From positions 1 to 64,000 of the forward strand of contig JAFXNA010000045.1 of assembly GCA_017529865.1 (NCBI GenBank): a DNA stretch of 64,000 bases, in the 5' to 3' direction. The notes under the pieces were generated by a model. The model searched no databases. It worked only from the letters and a program-made list of their open reading frames with translations, and had not been told where the DNA came from. Each line of letters starts with the position of its first letter. The stretch's first letter is position 1. The DNA comes from Bacteroidaceae bacterium (GTDB taxonomy: Bacteria; Bacteroidota; Bacteroidia; Bacteroidales; Bacteroidaceae). This document shows, in pieces, positions 6,237 through 13,853 of the stretch. The translations under genes and the position numbers were made by a program.

Positions 6237-8563
6237 TTTTTGACTATTTCAAAAGTAAGAACAGCACGAGGGGGCAGGTGTGTACTTCCGAGCTTTTCCA
6301 TCAGGTCGTCAACTCTGAGGAAGTGGTGGACCTCTGCAAGCGGATTGCTACCGAACAGATGTTCGGCCGTCCTTACAAGGAACTGAAGGAGTCGCTGCCT
6401 GTCATCACCCCGATGGCTTCGTTTGGTGGGAAGGGTCACAGCAAGAAGAATGCCCGACCTTCGGGCCTCTACATGCTGGACATCGACCACGTGAAAGACC
6501 CTGATGGGATGTGGAAGCACATCATCGAAAAACATTCGGTTGAAGAGCTTCAAGTGGTCCTCGCTCACAAAACTCCTTCCACCGAAGGTCTCCGCATCGT
6601 ATGCAGGGGACGGAAGGAGTTTACGACCATTGCTCAGAACATAGAGTGGTTTATGTCGCTCTATCCTGATATCAAGTTCGATGAAGTTATCAAGGATGCC
6701 AGCCGCTGCTCGTTCCTCGTAGCCGGAAGCTACATCTATCATCTTGACGAATCGATGTTCGCCGCTGATGAGCCTTGCTTCATCGAAGAGGAAGGAGCCC
6801 CCTCCGGCTCCCCCTCAGGGGGGAGTGATGCGAATGCTATCGGTCAGGACTTGGGTACGTATTCGAAGTATGGGTTCCCGTTCTTCAAGGTGCAGAAGAA
6901 CAGCGATCTGTTTGACGAGCCGGAGTTGTTTGACGAAAAAGATTTCGTTCAGGACAATCGTGACTTGAGGCGTATCGCTGTGGAGTGGTTGAACCAAAGG
7001 GGCGGAGTGCCTGCTATCGGGAAGAGGAACCAGACGGTGTATGAACTGAGCCTGGATATGCGGAAGATTTGCGGGTATGACGAGGCGTTGATGCTGGCTT
7101 GTACTCCTGCGTTACTGGAGCGTGCAGAGGTGTTGAAGGCGATACGGTCGGCGAAGGGAAAGGAAAAGACGAGAATGTCAAAGGAGTTCAAGCAGCTGAT
7201 CAATAGCACACCTTTTTTTAACGAAAGCGAAGACGAAAACGAGGATGAAGAGACGATCTACAACTATCTTACGAGTGGGGATAAGCTGCTTTCAGCGGGT
7301 TCACTTCCTCCAGTGTTTAAGGAATTTGCCAGTATCGTCCCGCCAGACTTCAGGCGTGCTTGTGTGGTTGCTCTGCTGCCTATGCTTGGCACTCTTGGGA
7401 GTAGGTTGCGTGCTCGTTACCTTGACGGTGTGGTGCAGACACCGAGTTTCCAATGCGAAATTGAGGCCCCTATGGCGAGCGGTAAATCGTTCGTAAGCCG
7501 TATCTATGATTATGTGATGAAGGAGGTGATAGAAGAAGATGAAGAGAATCGTGCAAAGGAAGAGGCGTACGACGAGAAAATGAGGCGAGCCAAGAACGCA
7601 AAGGAACAGCCGGAGCAAGAGTCGTATATGGTGCGCCTGCTGGGTGCGAAGGTCAGCATCTCGAAGCTGATGGACCGACTGGCTGCTGCTCACGGTCTGC
7701 ATGTATTCACATATACCGACGAGGTGGCGAACGTAATCGATGGTATTGCTGCAGGTAAGTATGGTGATATCCGCGCGTTGCTCAGGAATGCTTTCGACAA
7801 TCAGCGGTATTCTCAGGAGTATAAGAGTGAAAACAGCTCGAAAAAGCAATGTCGAATCTTCTACAACACGCTACATTGTGGTACACCTGCCGAGTATAAG
7901 AAGCTGTATAAGAATGTCGAGGATGGTACGGTGACCCGAATCACTTTTGCCACTTTGCCTGATCAGGCATTCAAGAAGATGCCGAAGTTTAAGGAGTTGA
8001 CACCTCAGCAGAAACGTATCATCGACACGGCGGTGAAGCGGATAAGCGGGGTAAGCTGTGTGAAGGGCATGGTGATGCCGGAACATGAAATGGAGGGGTT
8101 GATGTCGGCTGATCCAAAAACGAACTTCTTGAACAGCTGGGCAGACGGATGGTTGGAGAAGATGCGCAAACTGTCGGAACGATTCGACAATCGGAGTCTT
8201 GACACCTTCAGGCGCAGAAGTGCGGTTGTGGGGTTCCGAGCAGGGATGATTGCTTACTATCTGTACGGCAAGCACGATAAGGCCACAAAGGTTAAGACAG
8301 TAGCCTTTGCTGAACTGATAGCAGAGCAGATGGTGACAGCGTTGTTGCGGAGATATACCATCAGTGAGGTCAGCAATGTGATATTATATCAAAACATTTG
8401 GAACAGGCTCGATGATGAATTCACACAGGATGAAGTTGAAGCCGTTGCAGCATCATGTGGTGTTGACTCTCCTGCTCGTACCATCATATTCAGATGGAAG
8501 CAAAAAGGTCTGATAGAGAAAGATATCAAAACAAAGAAATTCGTAAAACGTATAATTAATTAA
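6233..8563 (+). CDS. VirE-N / DUF3987-type primase-helicase-like protein
   Basis: The N-terminal part resembles the BT4734/VirE_N domain, a primase-like fold: LYMLDIDHV near residue 80, VLAHKTPSTEGLRIVCRG near 108-125 and SRCSFLVAGSYIY near 165. A second domain resembles DUF3987. It has a Walker A-like APMASGKS at residues 412-419, and YTDEVANVIDG near 495 would act as a Walker B-like acidic site. Such two-domain proteins occur in Bacteroidales mobile islands and phage-related clusters and are thought to act in replication of the element. Around residues 185-200 the sequence GAPSGSPSGGS is encoded by a GC-rich palindromic repeat (6795-6825) that looks like an in-frame insertion between domains. 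Confidence 0.8.
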   Translation: MIFDYFKSKNSTRGQVCTSELFHQVVNSEEVVDLCKRIATEQMFGRPYKELKESLPVITPMASFGGKGHSKKNARPSGLYMLDIDHVKDPDGMWKHIIEKHSVEELQVVLAHKTPSTEGLRIVCRGRKEFTTIAQNIEWFMSLYPDIKFDEVIKDASRCSFLVAGSYIYHLDESMFAADEPCFIEEEGAPSGSPSGGSDANAIGQDLGTYSKYGFPFFKVQKNSDLFDEPELFDEKDFVQDNRDLRRIAVEWLNQRGGVPAIGKRNQTVYELSLDMRKICGYDEALMLACTPALLERAEVLKAIRSAKGKEKTRMSKEFKQLINSTPFFNESEDENEDEETIYNYLTSGDKLLSAGSLPPVFKEFASIVPPDFRRACVVALLPMLGTLGSRLRARYLDGVVQTPSFQCEIEAPMASGKSFVSRIYDYVMKEVIEEDEENRAKEEAYDEKMRRAKNAKEQPEQESYMVRLLGAKVSISKLMDRLAAAHGLHVFTYTDEVANVIDGIAAGKYGDIRALLRNAFDNQRYSQEYKSENSSKKQCRIFYNTLHCGTPAEYKKLYKNVEDGTVTRITFATLPDQAFKKMPKFKELTPQQKRIIDTAVKRISGVSCVKGMVMPEHEMEGLMSADPKTNFLNSWADGWLEKMRKLSERFDNRSLDTFRRRSAVVGFRAGMIAYYLYGKHDKATKVKTVAFAELIAEQMVTALLRRYTISEVSNVILYQNIWNRLDDEFTQDEVEAVAASCGVDSPARTIIFRWKQKGLIEKDIKTKKFVKRIIN
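6795..6825. repeat. GC-rich palindromic repeat inserted in the primase-like gene
   Basis: AGCCCCCTCCGGCTCCCCCT followed by CAGGGGGGAG belongs to the same CCCCCT...AGGGGG family seen in spacers at 9993-10026, 53034-53075 and 55845-55985. Here it is read through in frame as a Gly/Ser/Pro linker. Confidence 0.65.
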
Positions 8564-8571
8564 GCTTAGTA

Positions 8572-8635
8572 GGTTAATAGCTTAATAGGTTAATAGCTTA
8601 ATAGATTAATAGCTTAATAGATTAAGATTAAATAG
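8572..8635. repeat. 16-bp tandem repeat between operon genes
   Basis: The unit GGTTAATAGCTTAATA occurs at 8572, 8588 and (as GATTAATAGCTTAATA) 8604, with a degenerate fourth copy to 8635. A similar array on the opposite strand lies at about 22183-22222. Both follow a stop codon closely. Confidence 0.8.
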
Positions 8636-8647
8636 TTAAATGAAATT

Positions 8648-8953
8648 ATGGAAGTAATAGCTAAAGTAAAAGAAGTCGTAGAAACACGTGAGTTTAACGA
8701 CAAGCAGGGAAATCCCCGTAAAGTGACTACTATCCTTGCGGAAGAAATCACAACCGACCAGTATAAGGATAGCTTCGTAATCGAACTTTGGGATAAGTAT
8801 TCGGATGCATTTCTGGATTCTCACAAAGTGGGTGATTCTGTTCGTGTTGGTGTTGCATTCAATGTGCGTAAACGTGAGTGGCAGGATAAGGATGGCAACA
8901 ACCATGTAGCATATCAGCAGGTAATCAGCGGTTTTAATGTCAACAGCCTATGA
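8648..8953 (+). CDS. DUF3127-like small protein, possible OB-fold
   Basis: A 101-residue protein (MEVIAKVKEVVETREFNDKQ, then GNPRKVTTILAEEI, FVIELWDKYSD, VGDSVRVGVAFNVRKREWQDKDG). The strand pattern and composition resemble the DUF3127 family, which is common in Bacteroidetes phages and islands and looks OB-fold-like. Single-stranded DNA binding would fit its place directly after a primase-like gene, but this is inference. Its stop overlaps the next start by 4 bp. Confidence 0.75.
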   Translation: MEVIAKVKEVVETREFNDKQGNPRKVTTILAEEITTDQYKDSFVIELWDKYSDAFLDSHKVGDSVRVGVAFNVRKREWQDKDGNNHVAYQQVISGFNVNSL

Positions 8954-9327
8954 GGTGCGAAGATTGTAAATACTATCATGAAGTGGCCTATAAGTGGGGG
9001 GAGTGCTTGCACTACCCCTGCATGGCCGAACCTTCCGACCCTGCTTGTAATGAATTCGAGGCAAAAGCAACTCCCGTGCGTGAAATTGATAGAACATTAG
9101 ATGAGCTATTCAAAGAATTCATAGATACTGGCATAATGCCCGAAATCAAAGATGATTATAATTTTTACGTCGTTAGTCAATTGGAGTATATAATACAAGA
9201 ATATCTTAAAGATGACCTACATTTTGAATGGCCTCAAATAGAGGCAGTCGTGTATAATAGAACGCATCGTATTGATATTAGTGAAAGGAAGATATATGAA
9301 CTACCACCTTGTGCCTCTAAAAAATGA
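8950..9327 (+). CDS. Cys-rich N-terminus small protein
   Basis: The first 35 residues carry a Cys cluster (MRCEDCKYYH, GECLHYPCMAE, PACNEFE), which could bind zinc. The remainder is acidic and helical (LDELFKEFIDTG, LEYIIQEYLKDD). No family is recognised. It is translationally coupled by ATGA to the gene before and overlaps the gene after, so it belongs to the same operon as the primase-like protein and M15 peptidase. Confidence 0.65.
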   Translation: MRCEDCKYYHEVAYKWGECLHYPCMAEPSDPACNEFEAKATPVREIDRTLDELFKEFIDTGIMPEIKDDYNFYVVSQLEYIIQEYLKDDLHFEWPQIEAVVYNRTHRIDISERKIYELPPCASKK

Positions 9328-9508
9328 CAAGCCCGTAAAGGGGTTGTGCATCACGAAACTGAAACGGAATGTGGAGGCAACCGTGTTCCTCCAGGCGTGT
9401 CGTGATATGGAGAGATATAAACGTCACAATGTAGATGTAGATAGCATCGAAATCTATAAAGGTGACACAGTAGATAACCTTCAATTAAAAGCAATAATAT
9501 ATGGCTAA
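9296..9508 (+). CDS. small unrecognised protein
   Basis: ATG 9296 (MNYHLVPLKNDKPVKGLCIT) gives 70 residues, overlapping the previous gene by 32 bp and the peptidase by 8 bp; an upstream in-frame alternative at 9272 is less likely. The protein is basic with one probable amphipathic helix (VFLQACRDMERYKRHNVDVD). Overlaps on both sides show it is cotranscribed. Function unknown. Confidence 0.6.
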   Translation: MNYHLVPLKNDKPVKGLCITKLKRNVEATVFLQACRDMERYKRHNVDVDSIEIYKGDTVDNLQLKAIIYG

Positions 9509-9986
9509 ACAGGAATTCAGCGCAATGAGAATATCGAAGAACTTCACCCTGAAGGAATTTGAGGTAAGTCAGACGGCTGAGAAGCAAAACATCGATAATC
9601 GGGTGCCTGCAAAGTTGGTTCCCAACGTGAAGGCTCTCGTCGATGAGGTGCTACAGCCTATAAGAAATAAAGTGGAAATCCCCATTCACATTTCATCGGG
9701 ATATAGATGCAAGCAAGTGAACGCCATCAATCATGGGGCTGCATCATCGCAGCACATGAAAGGCGAAGCGGCTGACATCTACATCATTCCGATGGAGGCG
9801 AAGGGATGGACACTCTGGGATTTGGCGAAACTGATTGCTCAGTTTACGGACTTCGACCAGCTGATTTATGAAACACGACCCAACGGGTCAAAGTGGATTC
9901 ATGTCAGCTACACGACAAAGCGAGCCAACCGACACAGCCTATTGAGGTGTAAGGATGGCAAGCACTACTATCCGTTAGAAATATAA
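9501..9986 (+). CDS. M15-family peptidase (D-Ala-D-Ala / endolysin-like)
   Basis: A 161-residue zinc peptidase of the M15A type. The SGYRCKQVN motif is near residue 65, the zinc-ligand motif SQHMKGEAADIY near 82-93, and WIHVSY near 133, supplying the third histidine. There is no signal peptide, as in phage endolysins. Proteins of this type occur at the 3' end of VirE-N operons in Bacteroidales, where a lysis or peptidoglycan-remodelling role is suspected. It is the last gene of the operon and is followed by a GC-rich repeat and a terminator. Confidence 0.88.
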   Translation: MAKQEFSAMRISKNFTLKEFEVSQTAEKQNIDNRVPAKLVPNVKALVDEVLQPIRNKVEIPIHISSGYRCKQVNAINHGAASSQHMKGEAADIYIIPMEAKGWTLWDLAKLIAQFTDFDQLIYETRPNGSKWIHVSYTTKRANRHSLLRCKDGKHYYPLEI

Positions 9987-9992
9987 GTGAAG

Positions 9993-10026
9993 ACCCCCTC
10001 TAACTCCCCCTTTATGGGGAGGATTT
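9993..10026. repeat. GC-rich palindromic repeat copy
   Basis: ACCCCCTCTAACTCCCCCTT followed by TATGGGGAGGATTT is a spacer copy of the dispersed CCCCCT/GGGGAG palindromic family. Confidence 0.7.
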
Positions 10027-10073
10027 AAAGTGGATGCTAACATTTTTGTTTCATAGTTTTTTGAGTACATGAG

Positions 10074-10105
10074 TAGCGGCAGTCTGTGAAGGTCGCCGCT
10101 ATTTT
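10074..10105 (+). terminator. terminator of the primase-M15 operon
   Basis: TAGCGGC (10074-10080) pairs perfectly with GCCGCTA (10095-10101), followed by TTTT. Confidence 0.65.
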
Positions 10106-10119
10106 AGTGAATTTGTTAC

Positions 10120-10135
10120 TTTGTTACATTGTTAC
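10120..10135. repeat. right 16-bp inverted repeat of the accessory region
   Basis: TTTGTTACATTGTTAC is the exact reverse complement of 59-74. It lies within a short run of TTGTTAC/TCGTTACA units just before the mtgA stop codon. Confidence 0.4.
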
Positions 10136-10155
10136 ATCGTTACATCGCATATTTG

Positions 10156-10839
10156 CTATTCTTCCTTTGGAAACTTTCCCAGGTTCTTCATCTGCTTGAG
10201 TATTTGCCGCTGTCGCTTGTACATATACTTTGACGGATGGGCGCTGTTGCGCTTGATGGGATTGGGCAGTGAGGCGGCGATGAGGGCACTGCGGTTGGCA
10301 TCGAGGTCGCGAGCATGGCAGCCGAAGTGTTCGAGCGAAACGGCTTCTGCTCCATAGATGCCGTCACCCATCTCGATGGTATTGAGATAGACTTCCATGA
10401 TGCGGTGTTTCGACCAGAAAGTTTCGATGAGGATGGTGAAGTATGCTTCGAAGGCTTTGCGTGTCCACGATGATTCGGGCCATAGGAACACGTTCTTGGC
10501 GGTCTGTTGGCTGATAGTGCTGGCTCCACGTACCCTACCCTTCTCTTCGCGCTCCTGCCATGCCTTCTCGATGGCGTCGAGGTCGAATCCGCTGTGACGG
10601 AAGAAGTTCTGGTCTTCGCTTGCCCACACGGCTTGTGGTAGCGACGGATGGATGCTGTCCATCGGTACCCAACGATGGGCGAGCTTCAGCTGACGACCGT
10701 CAGCCATCTGCTGACCGAGCCGAATCAGCATGAGCGGCGAAACGGGTACGGGATAGAAGCGATAGACAATGGTGGTGCCTATCGACAGGACGAAGAACGC
10801 GATGATGATCCAGAGGAGGAACTTGAGGATTTTTTTCAT
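10156..10839 (-). CDS. mtgA: monofunctional peptidoglycan glycosyltransferase
   Basis: A GT51-family enzyme that polymerises lipid II into glycan strands in the periplasm. It has a single N-terminal membrane anchor (ILKFLLWIIIAFFVLSIGTTI) and motif 1 WASEDQNFFRHSGFD with the catalytic glutamate. Motif 2 is GASTISQQTAKNVFLWPE, and LNTIEMGDGIYGAEAVS and ASLPNPIKRN follow. The length of 227 residues matches MtgA, with no transpeptidase domain. It is transcribed away from a long 9-bp tandem repeat array. PBP1A (39902-42274) provides a second GT51 domain in this window. Confidence 0.95.
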   Translation of the reverse strand: MKKILKFLLWIIIAFFVLSIGTTIVYRFYPVPVSPLMLIRLGQQMADGRQLKLAHRWVPMDSIHPSLPQAVWASEDQNFFRHSGFDLDAIEKAWQEREEKGRVRGASTISQQTAKNVFLWPESSWTRKAFEAYFTILIETFWSKHRIMEVYLNTIEMGDGIYGAEAVSLEHFGCHARDLDANRSALIAASLPNPIKRNSAHPSKYMYKRQRQILKQMKNLGKFPKEE

Positions 10840-10844
10840 AAAAA

Positions 10845-11103
10845 CAGGTTGTAAGGTTGTAAGGTCGTAAGGTTATAAGGTTATAAGGTTATAAGGGTGT
10901 AAGGGTGTAAGACCTCATGACCTCATGACCTCAAATTAGGTTATAAGGTTATAAGGTTATAAGGTTATAAGGTTATAAGGGTGTAAGACCTCAAGACCTC
11001 ATGACCTCAAAACCTCAAGACCTCAAATTAGGTTATAAGGTTGTAAGGTTATTAGGTTATAAGACCAAAAGACCTCATGACCTCATGACCTCATGACCTT
11101 AAA
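10845..11103. repeat. composite 9-bp minisatellite (GGTTATAAG and GACCTCATG blocks)
   Basis: The 260 bp consist of runs of GGTTATAAG-like units alternating with runs of GACCTCATG-like units. The block junction (gacctcaaattagg...) recurs at about 10927 and 11019, so there is a higher-order period near 92 bp. This fills the mtgA to OmpA spacer; no gene is seen in it. Confidence 0.85.
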
Positions 11104-11106
11104 TAA

Positions 11107-11137
11107 AAGGATGCGTAACATCACGCTACACATCCTC
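11107..11137 (-). terminator. terminator of the OmpA-lipoprotein gene
   Basis: On the minus strand GAGGATG...AGCGT pairs with ACGCATCC, followed by TTTTATTT, 68 bp after the stop codon. Confidence 0.6.
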
Positions 11138-11204
11138 AAAATGTTTTTTACCAACTACTTAGAAAAACTAAGTATGAGTTGTTAACTAATCAAATATGTG
11201 ATAC

Positions 11205-11903
11205 TTATTGAGCTGCTTCTTTTTCAGCTGCCTCAATCATAGCCTTTGAAGCATAGAGGAATACTTCAACACGGCGGTTCTGCTGACGACCAGCTGTTGT
11301 GCTGTTGTCGGCTACTGGCTGAGTTGAACCTGCACCCTGAACCGAACGGATCTGGCTTGCACTTACGCCGCAAGACTTGAGATAGCTTTCAACTGACTGA
11401 GCACGCTTCTCAGAAAGAGGATTGTTGATGGCGTCGGTACCTGTGTTGTCGGTGTGACCAACGATAGCAACATCCATGTCTGGGTTAGCCTTGAGTACAT
11501 CGGTAGCGAACTTCTGGAGTGAAGTCTTAGCTGCTGCCTTGAGGTCAGACTTGTTGGTGTCGAAGAGGATACCTGAGTCGAATGTAACCTGTACTGCCTG
11601 GAGGCCGTTTGCATCCTGGATAGACTTAACCTGAGCGTTCTTTACTGCCTCAGCAGCTGCCTTAGCCTTATCCATCTTCTTACCGATGATGACACCAGCG
11701 CCAGTACCTACTGCACCACCGACTGCTGCGCCGATTGCTGCACCCTTAGCGTCCTTACCAATCAAATAACCTGCGAGAGCTCCGAGAGCTGCACCGCCAC
11801 CACCACCAATGAGTCCACCCTTGGTAGTATTGTTCATGTTACCACATCCTGAGAGGATGAGCATAGCACTGAGTGCTACTGCGAGAAATTTGAAATTCTT
11901 CAT
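11205..11903 (-). CDS. OmpA-family lipoprotein with glycine-zipper segment
   Basis: The signal peptide ends in a lipobox, LILSGC, with Cys20. A glycine-rich zipper (GGLIGGGGGAALGALAGYLIG, repeated as GAAIGAAVGGAVGTGAGVIIG) spans about residues 29-75. The OmpA C-terminal peptidoglycan-binding domain follows from about 100: FDTNKSDL, VGHTDNTGTDAINNPLSEKRAQSV and GRQQNRRVEVFL. The architecture is that of YiaD-like outer-membrane lipoproteins, which tie the outer membrane to peptidoglycan. It is a single gene with its own terminator. The upstream minus-strand GATATTTG near 11960 may be a weak -7 box. Confidence 0.92.
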   Translation of the reverse strand: MKNFKFLAVALSAMLILSGCGNMNNTTKGGLIGGGGGAALGALAGYLIGKDAKGAAIGAAVGGAVGTGAGVIIGKKMDKAKAAAEAVKNAQVKSIQDANGLQAVQVTFDSGILFDTNKSDLKAAAKTSLQKFATDVLKANPDMDVAIVGHTDNTGTDAINNPLSEKRAQSVESYLKSCGVSASQIRSVQGAGSTQPVADNSTTAGRQQNRRVEVFLYASKAMIEAAEKEAAQ

Positions 11904-12134
11904 AACTTTAATCGATTAAAAAAAAATGTTGTACAATTTTGTCTAATTCCGATTGCAAATATCGGTATTTTTCTTGAAACAAAAATCATATTCATCAGTT
12001 TTTTTATAAAAAAATTGATTTTTTGCGCTTTTCACGCTGTTTTCTTTATGTAGATTATGAATTTATTCGTAAATTTGTACTCGATTTAGCAAATTGAGGA
12101 AAAGAAGTTAAAATGGAAGTAGAATTGGAAGTAA
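11904..12134. other. AT-rich spacer before the hairpin array
   Basis: No gene seen. It holds the divergent starts of the OmpA gene (minus) and proS (plus). TAAATTTG at 12070-12077 is a plausible plus-strand -7 box for proS, without a clear -33 TTTG. The rest is A/T runs. Confidence 0.5.
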
Positions 12135-12250
12135 AGCCTGCAGCAGGCTGGGAGTTATGCGCTGAAGCGCAGGACGATAGATTGCGGATGATTACATCTG
12201 CGAAGTGCCGTCCATGAGTAACGCTCATTAACTTCCACAGGCAAAGCCTG
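12135..12250. repeat. array of five small hairpins with GRAGTTA motifs
   Basis: Five perfect or near-perfect hairpins follow one another: 12135-12149 (AGCCTGC/GCAGGCT), 12159-12170 (GCGCT/AGCGC), 12184-12202 (GCGGAT/ATCTGC), 12214-12228 (ATGAG/CTCAT) and 12238-12250 (CAGGC/GCCTG). They are separated by GGGAGTTAT and TAACTTCC-type strings, and TTAACTCCC repeats follow to about 12284. It lies in the proS leader. A related pattern is at 50721-50930. Confidence 0.7.
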
Positions 12251-12335
12251 TTAACTCCCTCTTTAACTCCCTTCTATAACTCCAGATAATTAAATGAATA
12301 GTAAAAATGTTTATAAGAACACACATTAATATATT

Positions 12336-13817
12336 ATGGCAACAGAACTAAAAGAGTTGACGAAACGAAGCGTCAACTATTCGCAATGGTACAATGAATT
12401 GGTGGTAAAGGCCGAACTGGCTGAACAGTCGGACGTGCGCGGATGTATGGTCATCCGTCCGTACGGATATGCCATCTGGGAGAAGATTCAAAGTGAGCTT
12501 GACAAGAAATTCAAGGAGACGGGCGTGCAGAACGCTTATTTCCCATTACTCATCCCCAAGTCGTTCCTCAGCAAAGAGGCTGAACACGTGGAGGGATTTG
12601 CGAAAGAATGTGCCGTAGTAACCCACTACCGTCTGAAGACCAACGAGACGCACGACGGCGTGGTGGTTGACCCTGCAGCGAAACTGGAAGAAGAACTCAT
12701 CATACGTCCTACCTCTGAAACCATCATCTGGAACACCTACAAGAACTGGGTGAAATCGTATCGCGACCTCCCAATCCTGTGTAACCAGTGGTGTAACGTG
12801 ATGCGCTGGGAAATGCGTACACGTCTGTTCCTCCGCACTTCGGAATTCCTCTGGCAGGAAGGACACACAGCTCATGCCACACGTGAGGAGGCAGAAGATC
12901 GTGCAAAACTGATGCTGAAGGTGTATGCCGACTTTGCCGAGCAATACATGGCAGTTCCTGTGATTCAGGGCGTGAAGAGCGAAACCGAACGATTTGCCGG
13001 TGCTCTCGACACCTACACCATCGAAGCCATGATGCAGGACGGAAAGGCATTGCAGAGCGGCACAAGCCACTTCCTCGGACAGAACTTCGGAAAGGCGTTC
13101 GAAGTGACCTTCCTCAACAAGGAGAATCAGCAAGAGTATGCATGGGCTACCAGCTGGGGCGTATCGACCCGACTCATGGGTGCACTCATCATGACCCACT
13201 CTGACGACAACGGACTGGTACTTCCACCACACCTCGCTCCGATTCAGGTGGTTATCGTACCAATATGGAAGACCGACGAGCAGCTTGCATTAATAGATAA
13301 TAAGGTGTCGGACATCATCGCCAACCTCAAGTCACTCGGCGTGAGCGTGAAATACGACAACGACGACAAGAAACGTCCTGGATTCAAGTTTGCCGATTAT
13401 GAACTGAAAGGCGTACCTGTACGCCTTGTTATCGGTGCACGCGACTTGGAAAACGGAACCGTGGAAGTGATGCGACGCGACACACTCGAGAAGGAAACCG
13501 TCAGCATCGACGGCATCGAATCATACGTAAAGAACCTGCTCGAAGACATTCAGGCTAACATCTACAAGAAGGCGCTCGACTATCGCAACGCACATATCTA
13601 CGAATGTGAGGACTACGAAGAGTTCAAGGAGAAAATCAAGGATGGCGGATTCTTCCTCTGCCATTGGGACGGAACTCCAGAGACCGAAGCTAAAATCAAG
13701 GAAGAGACGCAAGCCACCATACGCTGTGTGCCTTACATGTTTGAACAGACACCAGGCACCGACATGGTGAGCGGAAAACCTGCCAAGTATCGCGTACTCA
13801 TCGCAAGAGCATATTAA
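12336..13817 (+). CDS. proS: prolyl-tRNA synthetase
   Basis: A class II aminoacyl-tRNA synthetase charging tRNA-Pro. The 493 residues match the short, archaeal/eukaryotic-like ProS type (no editing insertion), typical of Bacteroidetes. Motif 2 region [25 protein letters not shown] is near residues 164-188, and [26 protein letters not shown], carrying motif 3, is near 270. The anticodon-binding domain and the C-terminal zinc-type domain ending [10 protein letters not shown] follow. Cytoplasmic and essential. The hairpin array in the 5' leader is unusual; Bacteroidetes do not normally use T-box control, and no T-box was recognised. Confidence 0.96.
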   Translation: MATELKELTKRSVNYSQWYNELVVKAELAEQSDVRGCMVIRPYGYAIWEKIQSELDKKFKETGVQNAYFPLLIPKSFLSKEAEHVEGFAKECAVVTHYRLKTNETHDGVVVDPAAKLEEELIIRPTSETIIWNTYKNWVKSYRDLPILCNQWCNVMRWEMRTRLFLRTSEFLWQEGHTAHATREEAEDRAKLMLKVYADFAEQYMAVPVIQGVKSETERFAGALDTYTIEAMMQDGKALQSGTSHFLGQNFGKAFEVTFLNKENQQEYAWATSWGVSTRLMGALIMTHSDDNGLVLPPHLAPIQVVIVPIWKTDEQLALIDNKVSDIIANLKSLGVSVKYDNDDKKRPGFKFADYELKGVPVRLVIGARDLENGTVEVMRRDTLEKETVSIDGIESYVKNLLEDIQANIYKKALDYRNAHIYECEDYEEFKEKIKDGGFFLCHWDGTPETEAKIKEETQATIRCVPYMFEQTPGTDMVSGKPAKYRVLIARAY

Positions 13818-13853
13818 AACAATGCATAATTCATAATGCATAATTCATAATTT

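Noticed and set aside
1..10150. Integrase, transposase or tRNA attachment site at the element ends
   Set aside because: No tyrosine or serine recombinase, DDE transposase or tRNA gene was recognised, so no att site is called.
12135..12335. T-box or other tRNA-sensing leader before proS
   Set aside because: No T-box core (AGGGUGGNACCGCG-type) sequence is present. The hairpins recur at an unrelated locus, so they look like repeats.
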